Origin: Catenuloplanes indicus
GTDB lineage: Bacteria > Actinomycetota > Actinomycetes > Mycobacteriales > Micromonosporaceae
Length of the DNA stretch: 64,000 nucleotides
Reading direction: 5' to 3'
NCBI RefSeq assembly: GCF_030813715.1
Contig: NZ_JAUSUZ010000001.1
Span: forward strand, 2,790,001 to 2,854,000
Part shown: positions 30,368-38,894 of the stretch, in pieces
Numbering within the stretch: position 1 is the stretch's first letter
Layout of the letters: every line of letters starts with the position of its first letter
Notes under the pieces: model-generated
Databases searched by the model: none
What the model was told of the DNA's origin: nothing
What the model saw: the letters and a program-made list of their open reading frames with translations, nothing else
Program-made: the position numbers and the translations under genes

Positions 30368-33300
30368 TTAACGGAAATCCCGGGATGGCGGTGAGACCGG
30401 CGCCTCCACCGCCTCCAGACGGTCCGCGACCAGGTTGATGACGCCCTCGGCCTTCTCCAGGACGCCGCGCACGAGCAGCGCCGAACTGGTCCGTGCCACC
30501 TTCCGGTAGCGCACCCACAGCCCCGGCGAGCAGGTGACGTTGAGCATGCCGGTCTCGTCCTCCAGGTTGATGAACGTGACACCACCCGCGGTCGCCGGAC
30601 GCTGCCGGTGGGTGACGATGCCGCCGGCCAGCACGCGGGTGCCGGCGTCGATCCGCTTGAGCCGCACGATCGGCACCGCACCGGCCGCGGCCAGCCGCTC
30701 CCGGATGAACCGCACCGGGTGGCTCTCCGGGGACAGGCCGGTGGCCCAGACGTCCGCGTAGAGCCGGTCGACCGCTTCCATGCCGGGCAGCGGTGGCGCC
30801 TCGGGCGCGCCCATCGGCAGCCGGTCCGGCCGGTCCTGCGCAGCGGCACCGGCGGCCCAGAGCGCGGCGCGGCGATCCATCCCGAACCCGGCGAACGCGT
30901 CCGCCGTGGCCAGCGCCTCCAGATGCCCGGCGCTGAGGCCCACCCGGCGCGACAGGTCCGCGATATCGAGATAGAGCCCGTTGCGGCGGCGCTCCTCCTC
31001 GATCGCGGTGGCCACCTCGGGCGAGATCGACCGCACGCCGGACAGCCCGAGACGTATCGCGGGGCCGCCCAGGCCCCAGGAGTGCGGCGGCGCCCCCGGG
31101 CCGCCCCCGCCCCAGACCGTGCGCGGCGTGGACTCCAGCGCCGCCATCGCGCCGCTGTGGTTGATGTCCGGCCGGCGCACCTCCACGCCGTGCCGCCGCG
31201 CGTCGTCGACCAGCGACTGCGGCGAGTAGAAGCCCATCGGCTGCGCGTTCAGCAGCGCGGCGCAGAACGCGGCCGGGTGGTACCGCTTCAGCCACGCGCT
31301 CGCGTACACCAGATAGGCGAAGCTCATCGCGTGGCTCTCCGGGAAGCCGAAGCTGGCGAACGCGGACAGCTTCACGTAGAGATCGTCGGCCAGTTCGCCA
31401 CCGATCCCGCGCTCGGCCATCCCCGCGTACAGCCGGGCCTTCAGCCGTTCCATCCGCTCGGCTGAGCGCTTCGAGCCCATTGCGCGCCGCAGCTGGTCGG
31501 CCTCGCCGGCGTCGAACCCGGCCACGTCGATCGCCAGCTGCATCAGCTGCTCCTGGAACAGCGGCACGCCGAGCGTCTTCTCCAGCGCGTTCCGCATCAG
31601 CGGGTGCGGATACTCGATCTTCTCCCTACCGTTCTTGCGCCGGATGTACGGGTGCACCGACCCGCCCTGGATCGGGCCCGGCCGGATCAGCGCCACCTCG
31701 ATCACCAGGTCGTAGAACGTGCGCGGCTTGAGCCTGGGCAGCGTGGCCATCTGCGCGCGGCTCTCCACCTGGAACACGCCCACCGAGTCCGCGCGGCACA
31801 GCATGTCGTAGACCTCGGGGTCGTCCAGCACCATCGCGCTCAAATCAAGATCAAGTTCGATCATGTCGTACGCGTAGTGCAGCGCGGACAGCATGCCGAG
31901 CCCGAGCAGGTCGAACTTGACCAGGCCGACGCTCGCGCAGTCGTCCTTGTCCCACTGGAGCACGCTGCGGCCGGCCATCCGCCCCCACTCGACCGGGCAC
32001 ACCTCGATCACCGGGCGGTCGCAGATGACCATGCCGCCGGAGTGGATGCCGAGGTGCCGGGGAAACGTCTGCAGCGCGTTCGCGTACTCCACGACGTGCT
32101 CCGGGATCTCCTCCACGTCCACCGCCGCGACCGAGCCCCACCGGTCGATCTGCCGGCTCCACGCGTCCTGCTGGCCCGGCGAGAACCCGAACGCCTTCGC
32201 GACGTCCCGCACCGCGGACCGCGGCCGGTACGAGATCACGTTCGCCACCTGGGCCGCGTGCTCCCGCCCGTACTGCCGGTAGATGTACTGGATGACCTCC
32301 TCGCGCCGGTCCGACTCGATGTCCACGTCGATGTCCGGCGGCCCGTCCCGCTCCGGCGCCAGGAACCGCTCGAACAGCAGCTGCCAGCGCACCGCGTCCA
32401 CGTTCGTCACCCAGAGCGCGTAGCAGACCGCCGAGTTCGCCGCCGACCCGCGCCCCTGGCAGTAGATGCCGTTGCGCCGGCAGAAGTCCACGATGTCCCA
32501 GACGATCAGGAAGTAGCCGGGGAAGTCGAGCTGCTCGATCATGTCCAGCTCGCGGTGCAACTGCACGTACGCGTCCGGCGCGGCCTCCGGCGGCCCGTAC
32601 CGCCGCAGCGCGCCGCGCCAGGTCAGCTCGCGCAGCCAGCTCATCTCCGAGTGCCCGTCCGGCACCGGGAAGTCCGGCAGCTCCGGCGCCACCAGGTTCA
32701 GGTCGAACGCGAGATCCCGGGCGAAGTCCACGGTCCGCGCGACCGCACCCGGGAAGTGCCGGAACCGCGCCGCCATCTCCGCGCCGCTGCGCAGGTGCGC
32801 GGTCGCGGCCGCGGGCAGCCAGCCGTCCATCTCGTCCAGGCTGCGCCGGGCCCGCACCGCCGCCAGCGCGGTCGCCAGCCGCCGCCGCCCCGGCGTCGCG
32901 TAGTGCACGTTGTTCGTCGCCACCGTCGGCAGGCCCATCTCCGCGGCCAGCTTCGCCAGCGCCTCGTTCCGCACGCCGTCGAACGGGTCGCCGTGGTCGA
33001 TCAGCTCCACCGCCACGGTGTCCGCGCCGAAGTTGCCGACCAGCCGGTCCAGCTCCCGGCGGGCCGCGTCCTCGCCGTCGTACAGCAGCGCGGACGGCAC
33101 CGTGCCCTTCCGGCACCCGGTCAGCACCAGCACGTTCCCGGCCAGCTCCGCCGCCACCGACTCCAGCGAGCCGTAGTCCGGCCGCCCCTTCTCGCCGCCG
33201 CGCAGGTGCGCCCGGCTGATCGAGGCGGCGAGGCGGGCGTACCCCTCCGGCCCGTGCGCCAGCACCAGCAGGTGCTCACCGGCCGGATCCGCCTCCCCGT

Positions 33301-33697
33301 TCTGCGGCCCGGGCAGGTCCAGCGACAGCTCCGCACCGAAAATCGTCGGCAGTCCCAGCTCCTTCGCCGCCTCCGCGAATCGCACCACACCGTAGAACCC
33401 GTCGTGATCGGTCACCGCGAGGCCGCTCAGCCCGAGCCGTACCGCCTCCTCGGCCAGCTCCTCCGGATGACTGGCCCCGTCCAGAAAACTGAAGTTCGTG
33501 TGACAGTGCAGCTCCGCGTACCCGACCTCACCGGCCCCGCGCTCGATCCGCTCCGGCGCCTCGTAACCGGGCCGCTTCCGCGTCCACGCCGGCGAGTCCC
33601 CGCCGTCCGGCTCCACGGCCAGCGGATCCACGACGTACCCGCCGGACAACTTCCGTTCCAGCTCCGCCCACGGCACGTCCGGATTACTGAACCCCAC
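30368..33697 (-). CDS. dnaE2: Error-prone DNA polymerase III alpha subunit (ImuC/DnaE2)
   Basis: A 1109-residue C-family polymerase. The N-terminal PHP domain is visible (YAELHCHTNFSFLDGASHPEE). The palm has the paired Asp of GPPDIDVDIESDRREE, and the C-terminal HhH and OB regions are present (GVTFINLEDETGMLNV). It is the catalytic polymerase of the actinobacterial mutasome and performs mutagenic lesion bypass in the SOS response together with ImuA' and ImuB, both encoded upstream. I use the GTG at 33697, for which AAGGGA is correctly spaced; a TTG at 33703 is the alternative. The gene follows imuB after a roughly 240-bp interval that may encode a small protein. Confidence 0.95.
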   Translation of the reverse strand: MGFSNPDVPWAELERKLSGGYVVDPLAVEPDGGDSPAWTRKRPGYEAPERIERGAGEVGYAELHCHTNFSFLDGASHPEELAEEAVRLGLSGLAVTDHDGFYGVVRFAEAAKELGLPTIFGAELSLDLPGPQNGEADPAGEHLLVLAHGPEGYARLAASISRAHLRGGEKGRPDYGSLESVAAELAGNVLVLTGCRKGTVPSALLYDGEDAARRELDRLVGNFGADTVAVELIDHGDPFDGVRNEALAKLAAEMGLPTVATNNVHYATPGRRRLATALAAVRARRSLDEMDGWLPAAATAHLRSGAEMAARFRHFPGAVARTVDFARDLAFDLNLVAPELPDFPVPDGHSEMSWLRELTWRGALRRYGPPEAAPDAYVQLHRELDMIEQLDFPGYFLIVWDIVDFCRRNGIYCQGRGSAANSAVCYALWVTNVDAVRWQLLFERFLAPERDGPPDIDVDIESDRREEVIQYIYRQYGREHAAQVANVISYRPRSAVRDVAKAFGFSPGQQDAWSRQIDRWGSVAAVDVEEIPEHVVEYANALQTFPRHLGIHSGGMVICDRPVIEVCPVEWGRMAGRSVLQWDKDDCASVGLVKFDLLGLGMLSALHYAYDMIELDLDLSAMVLDDPEVYDMLCRADSVGVFQVESRAQMATLPRLKPRTFYDLVIEVALIRPGPIQGGSVHPYIRRKNGREKIEYPHPLMRNALEKTLGVPLFQEQLMQLAIDVAGFDAGEADQLRRAMGSKRSAERMERLKARLYAGMAERGIGGELADDLYVKLSAFASFGFPESHAMSFAYLVYASAWLKRYHPAAFCAALLNAQPMGFYSPQSLVDDARRHGVEVRRPDINHSGAMAALESTPRTVWGGGGPGAPPHSWGLGGPAIRLGLSGVRSISPEVATAIEEERRRNGLYLDIADLSRRVGLSAGHLEALATADAFAGFGMDRRAALWAAGAAAQDRPDRLPMGAPEAPPLPGMEAVDRLYADVWATGLSPESHPVRFIRERLAAAGAVPIVRLKRIDAGTRVLAGGIVTHRQRPATAGGVTFINLEDETGMLNVTCSPGLWVRYRKVARTSSALLVRGVLEKAEGVINLVADRLEAVEAPVSPPSRDFR

Positions 33698-33944
33698 CCG
33701 CAATTCCCTTCAAGACCGAAACCGTTTTCCCGCTTCCGGCGTGGTCGCGTTCCCAGTGCTCCCGCGGGCACCGGTCGTCGCTGGCGCTCCTCCCTGCACG
33801 TTCCGCGGTGGTCCGGAGAACCCACCGCGACGTCCGTCGCCGCCCACCGGGTCCCGCGGCAGCAGGCCTGCCGGGCGCTCCACGCCCGGAATTTCGGCTC
33901 ATCGCGGTGTTCGGGAAGAGGGGCACCTGCGGAAACTCAGTCAT
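33684..33944 (-). CDS. Possible small protein encoded between imuB and dnaE2
   Basis: An 86-codon frame begins with an ATG at 33944 that overlaps the imuB stop (ATGACTGA). It ends inside the first codons of dnaE2, overlapping by 14 nt, so it exactly bridges the two genes. The product, starting TEFPQVPLFPNTAMSRNSGRG, is basic and has no recognisable domain. Third-position GC is lower than in neighbouring genes, which argues against strong coding selection. The overlap geometry argues for coupled translation. It may simply be a spacer. Confidence 0.3.
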   Translation of the reverse strand: MTEFPQVPLFPNTAMSRNSGRGAPGRPAAAGPGGRRRTSRWVLRTTAERAGRSASDDRCPREHWERDHAGSGKTVSVLKGIAGGVQ

Positions 33945-35949
33945 AGCGGGCCTCCACGAACCAGCGGCCGCCGGCCAGCGAGAGAAGTAGTGCGGCGCCA
34001 CCGGCCAGCGTCACCTGGAAACGGACGCGGCGGTGTGCCTCGGCCGGCGCCCACCAGCGTTCGTCCACCGGCCACGGACCGGCCCAGCCGATGATGTCGG
34101 CCGGCTCGTCACCCTCGGCGAGCAACCGGGCCGGCTCGCCGCTGAGTTCCAGCCGCCCGCTGACCCGCACGTCCTCGCCGGCCGCGTCGAGGACCCGCGC
34201 CCGCCCGGGCCGCACTGGCACCAACGCCGGCGCCGGTGCCGGCAGACTCCCCGGCCAGCCCGGCCGCGTCCGGTCCCGCACGGCTCGCCGCCGCGGTCCG
34301 GCCCCACTCCCGGTACCGGCCGGCACCGCACCGCCTCGGGCACCGGCCGTGCTCACCCCCGACCCTGACTCGGCGTTCTCCGCTCCCGGCCGCACGGCGG
34401 TAAGAGCCACCGGCTCGGTGGCGGCAACCGGCTCCGCAGCGGTCCTGCGCCGGAGCGGCACGACCTCAGCCAGGCCCTCGCCGAAAACCGATGCCGTCTC
34501 CCGGTAGTTCGGCTGGCCGATGTCGGCGGCCGCCGTCGCGCGCGGCATCGCCGCCGGTTCATCTCCAGCCACCGGCGAGCTCGCGGGCGCGTTCGGGGAC
34601 GAAAGTGGTGGTGGGTGCTGCGGCAGGAGGGACTCGGGAATCGGCTGGGGTGGTGGTTTGCGGGAGCGGCGGCGGGTCGCGGCCGGTGCGGGGGTGAGCG
34701 GGCCGGGGCGGGCCGGGGTACGTTCGTCGCCCCAGGGAATCAGGGTGACGGCGTCGGACGGGGAGCGCCCGCCGGCCAGCACCGGGGTGACGACGGACTC
34801 GGGGCCGAGCAGGCCCTGGACGCGGCTGAGCGCACGGTGGGCGCGGCGGCGTTCCTCGCCGGTCTCGCCCCAGAGGCCGGGCTGCAGGCCGGCGTGGGCG
34901 AGGATGCCCTCCGGGGTCAGCGTGAGCCGGATGATGCCGGAGGTCGGGCGCGGTGGTGCGGCGCGCAGGCCGGTAGCCGGGCGGCGGCCGGTGCCGGTGA
35001 GCCAGCCGTCGAGTTGCCAGCGGACGCGTTCGGCGAGCGCGGCCGTGGTGAGCAGCCCGTCGTGGCGCCAGACCCGGTGCAGGTCCTCGCCGCGTTCGGT
35101 GACCGCGGTGATGCCGAGGCGGGTGCAGGCCAGGCCGTGCGCGGCCAGCCGGTCGTGCAGGCGTTCGGCGAGCGTGCGGGCGGCGAACGCGGCCACGTCC
35201 ACCCGGTCCAGCGGCTCCTCGTAGGTGTCGGTGACCGCCAGGCCGGGCGGCGGCTGCCGGACCGCGAGCGGGCGGTGGTCGCCGCCGGCGGCGAGCCGCT
35301 GCGCCAGCGCCGCGTCGAAGCCGAAGCGGGCCAGCACGTCCGAGGCGGGCAACGCGGCGAACGCGCCGAGCGTACGGATGCCGAGCCGGCGCAGCATGTC
35401 GGTGAGCTGCGGCCGGTCGAGCGCCTCCACGCCGAGCCCGGCCAGGAACTCCGGGGTGCCGCCGGGCGGGACGATGACGCCGCGCCGGGCCGCGAGACCG
35501 GCCGCGAACGTACCGTCGGCGATGCCGGCCTGTGCCTCCACCTCGCAGGACGCGGCGACGTGCTCGACGATGAGTTCCGCGGCCCGCTCCTCACCGCCGA
35601 AGTAGCGGGCCGGGCCGCGGGCGGCGAGCGCGGCGGCGCCCGGGCGCAGCACCTCGATCCCGGCCGCCTTCTCCTCGATCGCGGCGACGACCGGCTCGAA
35701 CGCGCGCGCGTCCCGCGCCGGGTCCCACTCCACCACGGTCAGGCCCGGGCAGCGGCTCTCCGCCTCCCGTTTACGCAGCCCGCGGCGTACGCCGTCGACC
35801 CGCGCGGCCTCGCTGCACGCGACCACCCGGTTGGATCTCAGCACCGCCACCCGACCGCCCACGGCCACGCCCTCCGCGATCTCGGCCGCCACCACCGGCC
35901 AGTCCGGGCACCACAGCAGCAGTGTCCGGAGCGTGTCGGCGCCGCTCAC
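33937..35949 (-). CDS. imuB: ImuB-like inactive Y-family polymerase (mutasome adaptor)
   Basis: A 670-residue protein. The GTG at 35949 overlaps the imuA' stop (GTGA). The N-terminal 370 residues follow the Y-polymerase layout (LLLWCPDWPVVAAE, RRLGIRTLGAFAALP, RLAAGGDHRPL). The catalytic carboxylates of DinB are missing: the HVDMD position reads LWCPDWP and the SLDE position reads PARYFGG, as expected for ImuB. After the little finger comes a long Pro/Ala-rich linker (about 430-590) and a conserved C-terminal region with WWAPAEAHRRVRFQV. ImuB links DnaE2 to the beta clamp and ImuA'. The linker is longer than in mycobacteria. Confidence 0.92.
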   Translation of the reverse strand: MSGADTLRTLLLWCPDWPVVAAEIAEGVAVGGRVAVLRSNRVVACSEAARVDGVRRGLRKREAESRCPGLTVVEWDPARDARAFEPVVAAIEEKAAGIEVLRPGAAALAARGPARYFGGEERAAELIVEHVAASCEVEAQAGIADGTFAAGLAARRGVIVPPGGTPEFLAGLGVEALDRPQLTDMLRRLGIRTLGAFAALPASDVLARFGFDAALAQRLAAGGDHRPLAVRQPPPGLAVTDTYEEPLDRVDVAAFAARTLAERLHDRLAAHGLACTRLGITAVTERGEDLHRVWRHDGLLTTAALAERVRWQLDGWLTGTGRRPATGLRAAPPRPTSGIIRLTLTPEGILAHAGLQPGLWGETGEERRRAHRALSRVQGLLGPESVVTPVLAGGRSPSDAVTLIPWGDERTPARPGPLTPAPAATRRRSRKPPPQPIPESLLPQHPPPLSSPNAPASSPVAGDEPAAMPRATAAADIGQPNYRETASVFGEGLAEVVPLRRRTAAEPVAATEPVALTAVRPGAENAESGSGVSTAGARGGAVPAGTGSGAGPRRRAVRDRTRPGWPGSLPAPAPALVPVRPGRARVLDAAGEDVRVSGRLELSGEPARLLAEGDEPADIIGWAGPWPVDERWWAPAEAHRRVRFQVTLAGGAALLLSLAGGRWFVEARYD

Positions 35950-36710
35950 GCCGGCTCGGCCGCCGGGCCGACCAGCGTGAGCGGCGCGCGGGGTACGGCC
36001 GTGTCGGGCGGGTCGACGAGCGTGACGGTGGTGGCGCCGGGGGTGCCGGCGACGACCGCGGTGAACCGGCCGGAGGCGGCGGGGAGCCAGACGCGGATCT
36101 CCCGGGGCCGGGTGGCGGCGCCACGGCCGCGGGCGGAGATGGTGAGGCGGCGGCGGGTGAGGCGGCCGTGGCCGGGCCCGAGACCGTCCCAGGCGCCGTC
36201 GGTGATCTGCAGCGTCACGTCCGCGCCGGTCCAGGCGCCGTACGGGACGAGCACGCTGCCACGCTGCCGGGCCCGTGCCGCGAGCCGGTCGGTGACCACG
36301 GTGGAGACACCGTCCGGCGCGGCCGCGACCACCACGTCGACGCCGTCGATCAGCGCGGCGACCACGGTCGGCCACTCCGCCCCGGGGTACGGCACGAGCG
36401 CCAGCCGGTCCAGCGCGATCCCGGCCTCGGCCGCCGCGAGCAGGCCCAGCGCCGGCACGCCGACCACCGCGCACCAGGACCCGGCCCGGGACGCCTCGGC
36501 GAGCAGCGCCAGCATCAGTGAGGTACCGCCGCTCGCGGACCGGGACGTGCCGACCGCGACCGTGCTACCCCGCCGCAGCCCACGATTCGGCAGCAATCCG
36601 CCCAATTCGGGCGCCACCGGCAACAGGCGGTGCGCGCCGGACCCGTCCATCTCGCTGGCCGGCCGCACCAGCTGCGCCAGGGCAGACCCGAGCACCATCC
36701 GGCCCGCCAT
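35946..36710 (-). CDS. imuA': ImuA'-like RecA-fold protein of the mutasome
   Basis: A 254-residue protein starting at the ATG at 36710 with GAGGG upstream. It has a degenerate RecA-like core: GSTVAVGTSRSASGGTSLML replaces Walker A, then WCAVVGVPALGLLAAAEAG and DVVVAAAPDGVS. It is the third mutasome component, required with ImuB for DnaE2-dependent mutagenesis. Its stop overlaps the imuB start. The HEPN gene lies 110 bp upstream on the same strand, and the LexA box beyond that probably controls the whole series. Confidence 0.88.
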   Translation of the reverse strand: MAGRMVLGSALAQLVRPASEMDGSGAHRLLPVAPELGGLLPNRGLRRGSTVAVGTSRSASGGTSLMLALLAEASRAGSWCAVVGVPALGLLAAAEAGIALDRLALVPYPGAEWPTVVAALIDGVDVVVAAAPDGVSTVVTDRLAARARQRGSVLVPYGAWTGADVTLQITDGAWDGLGPGHGRLTRRRLTISARGRGAATRPREIRVWLPAASGRFTAVVAGTPGATTVTLVDPPDTAVPRAPLTLVGPAAEPA

Positions 36711-36820
36711 GTCACCCTCAGCTGTTCTTCCGCGTCGTTCCCGGACCGCACCCCGCCGGCGGCCCGCCCATGTCACCCGTCCGCGCCCGCCGCGGCGGGC
36801 GCCACCCGCCCGGCGGCGCG

Positions 36821-37273
36821 TCAGGCGGCGGCCAGACCGTCGAGCGAGGGCTGGTGCGCGATGCCGAGCGCCGCCTCGATCACGGCCACGAACTGCTCGG
36901 CCGAGCGCAGCAGGTCGTCCGCCTCGCGGGCGGTCACCACCCGGGGGATGCCGGCCTCGGCGGCCGCGCGCTTGGACGCGCCGAGCGCGAAGTAGGTGGC
37001 CCACTCGCCGAGCTCCGGCGCGACCAGCACCAGCAGCTCCCACACGCTGGTCACCCGGTTGCGCCGGGAGGGTGCGGGGCGGGCGCGAGCCGCGAGCATG
37101 GCCGCGGCGGCGCGCAGAGCGGCGAGGTGGGCGGCCGCGTAACGCAAGCCGTCGGGCCGGGTCTGTGCCGCCTCCGCCAGCCCGCGCCGCGCCGTCGCCA
37201 GCAGCTGTGCGGGAGTGCGGTGCGGCAGCATGTGCGCCGGGACGGTGGGCACCTGGTCTGCGTTGCTCGCCAT
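36821..37273 (-). CDS. SAV_6107-family HEPN domain protein in the mutasome operon
   Basis: A 150-residue all-helical protein starting at the ATG at 37273 (GGAGG upstream). The first part, PHRTPAQLLATARRGLAEAA, and the later VWELLVLVAPELGEWATYF match the actinobacterial SAV_6107-type HEPN family as I remember it. Arg44 and His49 (RYAAAH) have the R-x4-H spacing of catalytic HEPN ribonucleases, though the fold position is not verified. It is the first gene after the LexA box and precedes imuA'. HEPN proteins often act as RNases in stress and conflict systems; here a role in the DNA-damage response is an inference from context. Confidence 0.8.
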   Translation of the reverse strand: MASNADQVPTVPAHMLPHRTPAQLLATARRGLAEAAQTRPDGLRYAAAHLAALRAAAAMLAARARPAPSRRNRVTSVWELLVLVAPELGEWATYFALGASKRAAAEAGIPRVVTAREADDLLRSAEQFVAVIEAALGIAHQPSLDGLAAA

Positions 37274-37543
37274 GGGTCTGACCTCCGCGTGTAGTGACGC
37301 GACCGCTCTGCCTGCTCTCGACTGCGCACTGCCCGGTCCGGCGAGCCGGCCGGACGCGTTGCTTCCCCACACCGCGTCCGGCCGGCACCCGCGTCGGCTG
37401 GTCCGCCGCCCGGCACCCGGGGGTCGAGGGTGCTGGGCGGCGGCCCTGCCTGTGCTGCGAACCCGGCTCGCGACTTCCGGGACCGCCGCGGTCTCCGCGG
37501 GACCGCGATCGGGATCGGCGCCGCGAATCGCCTCACCCGATCA

Positions 37544-37565
37544 AGTTAGAACGCTTGTTCTAACT
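37544..37565. promoter_or_regulatory. LexA SOS box of the mutasome operon
   Basis: A perfect palindrome with 9-bp arms around GCTT: AGTTAGAAC and GTTCTAACT. It matches the actinobacterial LexA consensus TCGAAC-N4-GTTCGA except for A/T at the second/fifteenth positions. It overlaps a TAACTT -10-like hexamer reading toward the HEPN gene, so LexA would block initiation. The remainder of 37274-37634 holds no gene that I can support. Confidence 0.85.
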
Positions 37566-37634
37566 CCTTGAGACAGTACACCCTGGGTCCGACAAAAACG
37601 CAACGGTGCGGCGCCGGGCTGTTCCGGGCCGTGA

Positions 37635-37994
37635 TCAGGCGGAAGCGCCGGCGTCCGGCCCGGCTTCGCGGCGGCGGGTGCGGCGCCCGCGGGCCAGCTC
37701 GGTGCCGAGCGCGTCCAGCCGCTGCGCCCAGAAACCACGGAAGTGCTCCAGCCACGCGTCCACCTCGCGCAGCGGCGCCGGCTCGACCGCGTAGAGCCGG
37801 CGGGTCCCCTCCGAGCGCACCCGGGCGAAGCCGTGCTCGCGCAGCACCTTCAGGTGCTGGGAGACCGCCGGCTGACTGATCCCGAACTCGGCCTGCACCA
37901 CCGCGCCGATCTCACCGGCGGCCCGCTCGCCGTCCGCGAGCAGCTCCAGGATCCGGCGGCGGACCGGATCACCCAGGATGTCGAACGCGTGCAC
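37635..37994 (-). CDS. ArsR-family winged-helix regulator
   Basis: A 119-residue regulator starting at the GTG at 37994, with TAGCTT 7 nt upstream (leaderless pattern). HAFDILGDPVRRRILELL, then ISQPAVSQHLKVLREHGFA and the wing EGTRRLYAVEP, are typical of the ArsR subgroup that usually partners SRPBCC (AHSA1) proteins. No such partner is adjacent, so its target is unknown. A perfect CTTATATAAG dyad lies just upstream (38018-38027). It is transcribed toward, but separated by the SOS box from, the mutasome genes. Confidence 0.88.
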   Translation of the reverse strand: MHAFDILGDPVRRRILELLADGERAAGEIGAVVQAEFGISQPAVSQHLKVLREHGFARVRSEGTRRLYAVEPAPLREVDAWLEHFRGFWAQRLDALGTELARGRRTRRREAGPDAGASA

Positions 37995-38017
37995 GTACCG
38001 AAAGCTAGCAAAACGCT

Positions 38018-38027
38018 CTTATATAAG
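38018..38027. promoter_or_regulatory. Candidate ArsR operator (CTTATATAAG)
   Basis: A perfect AT-rich 10-bp palindrome lies about 24 bp before the arsR GTG, near the -17 to -35 interval of its predicted promoter. AT-rich dyads at this place are the usual ArsR autoregulatory sites. Confidence 0.4.
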
Positions 38028-38149
38028 TCCAGGTTGAAACTAAGCGGCGGGCACCGGGCGAGGTGCCAGGGAGAACTAGGCTGTGGGTTCCAGACACCGC
38101 ACGGCTCGGCCCGCGCGGACCACTGACGCATCGTGGGAGACGAGTCATC

Positions 38150-38884
38150 GTGATCTTGGGTATCGACATCGGCGGTTCCGGCATCAAGGGTGCGCCGGTC
38201 GACATCGAGGCCGGCGCGCTGCTGGCGGACCGTTTCCGGATCGAGACCCCACAGCCCGCCGACGTCCAGCGGGTGGCCGCCACGGTCTCCGAGGTCGCCG
38301 CGAAGTTCGGCGACATCGACCGGGTCGGCGTGACGTTCCCCGGCGTGGTGGTCCGCGGCGTCACCAAGACCGCGGCGAACGTGGACAAGTCCTGGATCGG
38401 CGCGGACGCGGCCGGGCTGTTCACCGAGGCGGTCGGCCGCCCGGTCACGGTGCTCAACGACGCGGACGCGGCCGGTGTGGCCGAGATGCGCTTCGGCGCC
38501 GGCCGCGGCGTGACCGGCACCGTGCTGATGCTGACGTTCGGCACCGGCATCGGCACCGCGCTCTTCGTCGACGGCACGCTGGTGCCGAACACCGAGCTCG
38601 GCCACCTGGAGCTGGACGGCGTGGACGCGGAGACCCGCGCCGCCGACCGGGCCCGCGAGGCCGAGGACCTGTCCTGGCCGGACTGGGCCGCCCGGGTCGA
38701 GCGCTACCTGCGGCACATCGACATGCTGCTGCAGCCCGGCCTGATCATCATCGGCGGCGGCGTCAGCAAGAAGGCGGAGAAGTTCCTGCCGCTGATCGAC
38801 CTGCGCACCCCGGTGGTCCCGGCCCAGCTGCTCAACAACGCGGGAATCATCGGCGCGGCCGCGCTGGCCGCCGAGTCGGTCTGA
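38150..38884 (+). CDS. ppgK: Polyphosphate glucokinase
   Basis: A 244-residue ROK-type sugar kinase that phosphorylates glucose with polyphosphate (or ATP). The GTG at 38150, preceded by GGGAGACGAG, yields the expected N-terminus [17 protein letters not shown] with the phosphate-binding loop. It is followed by VTFPGVV, the sugar-binding [31 protein letters not shown] and ELGHLELDG; length agrees with mycobacterial PPGK. A TAGGCT -10 hexamer near 38077 gives a leader of about 60 nt. The downstream dehydrogenase starts 10 nt after its stop and is probably co-transcribed. Confidence 0.95.
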   Translation: MILGIDIGGSGIKGAPVDIEAGALLADRFRIETPQPADVQRVAATVSEVAAKFGDIDRVGVTFPGVVVRGVTKTAANVDKSWIGADAAGLFTEAVGRPVTVLNDADAAGVAEMRFGAGRGVTGTVLMLTFGTGIGTALFVDGTLVPNTELGHLELDGVDAETRAADRAREAEDLSWPDWAARVERYLRHIDMLLQPGLIIIGGGVSKKAEKFLPLIDLRTPVVPAQLLNNAGIIGAAALAAESV

Positions 38885-38894
38885 CGGCACGCGC

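Noticed and set aside
33808-33990. 60-codon plus-strand frame between imuB and dnaE2
   Set aside because: No ribosome site or similarity, and it lies antisense to a co-oriented operon.
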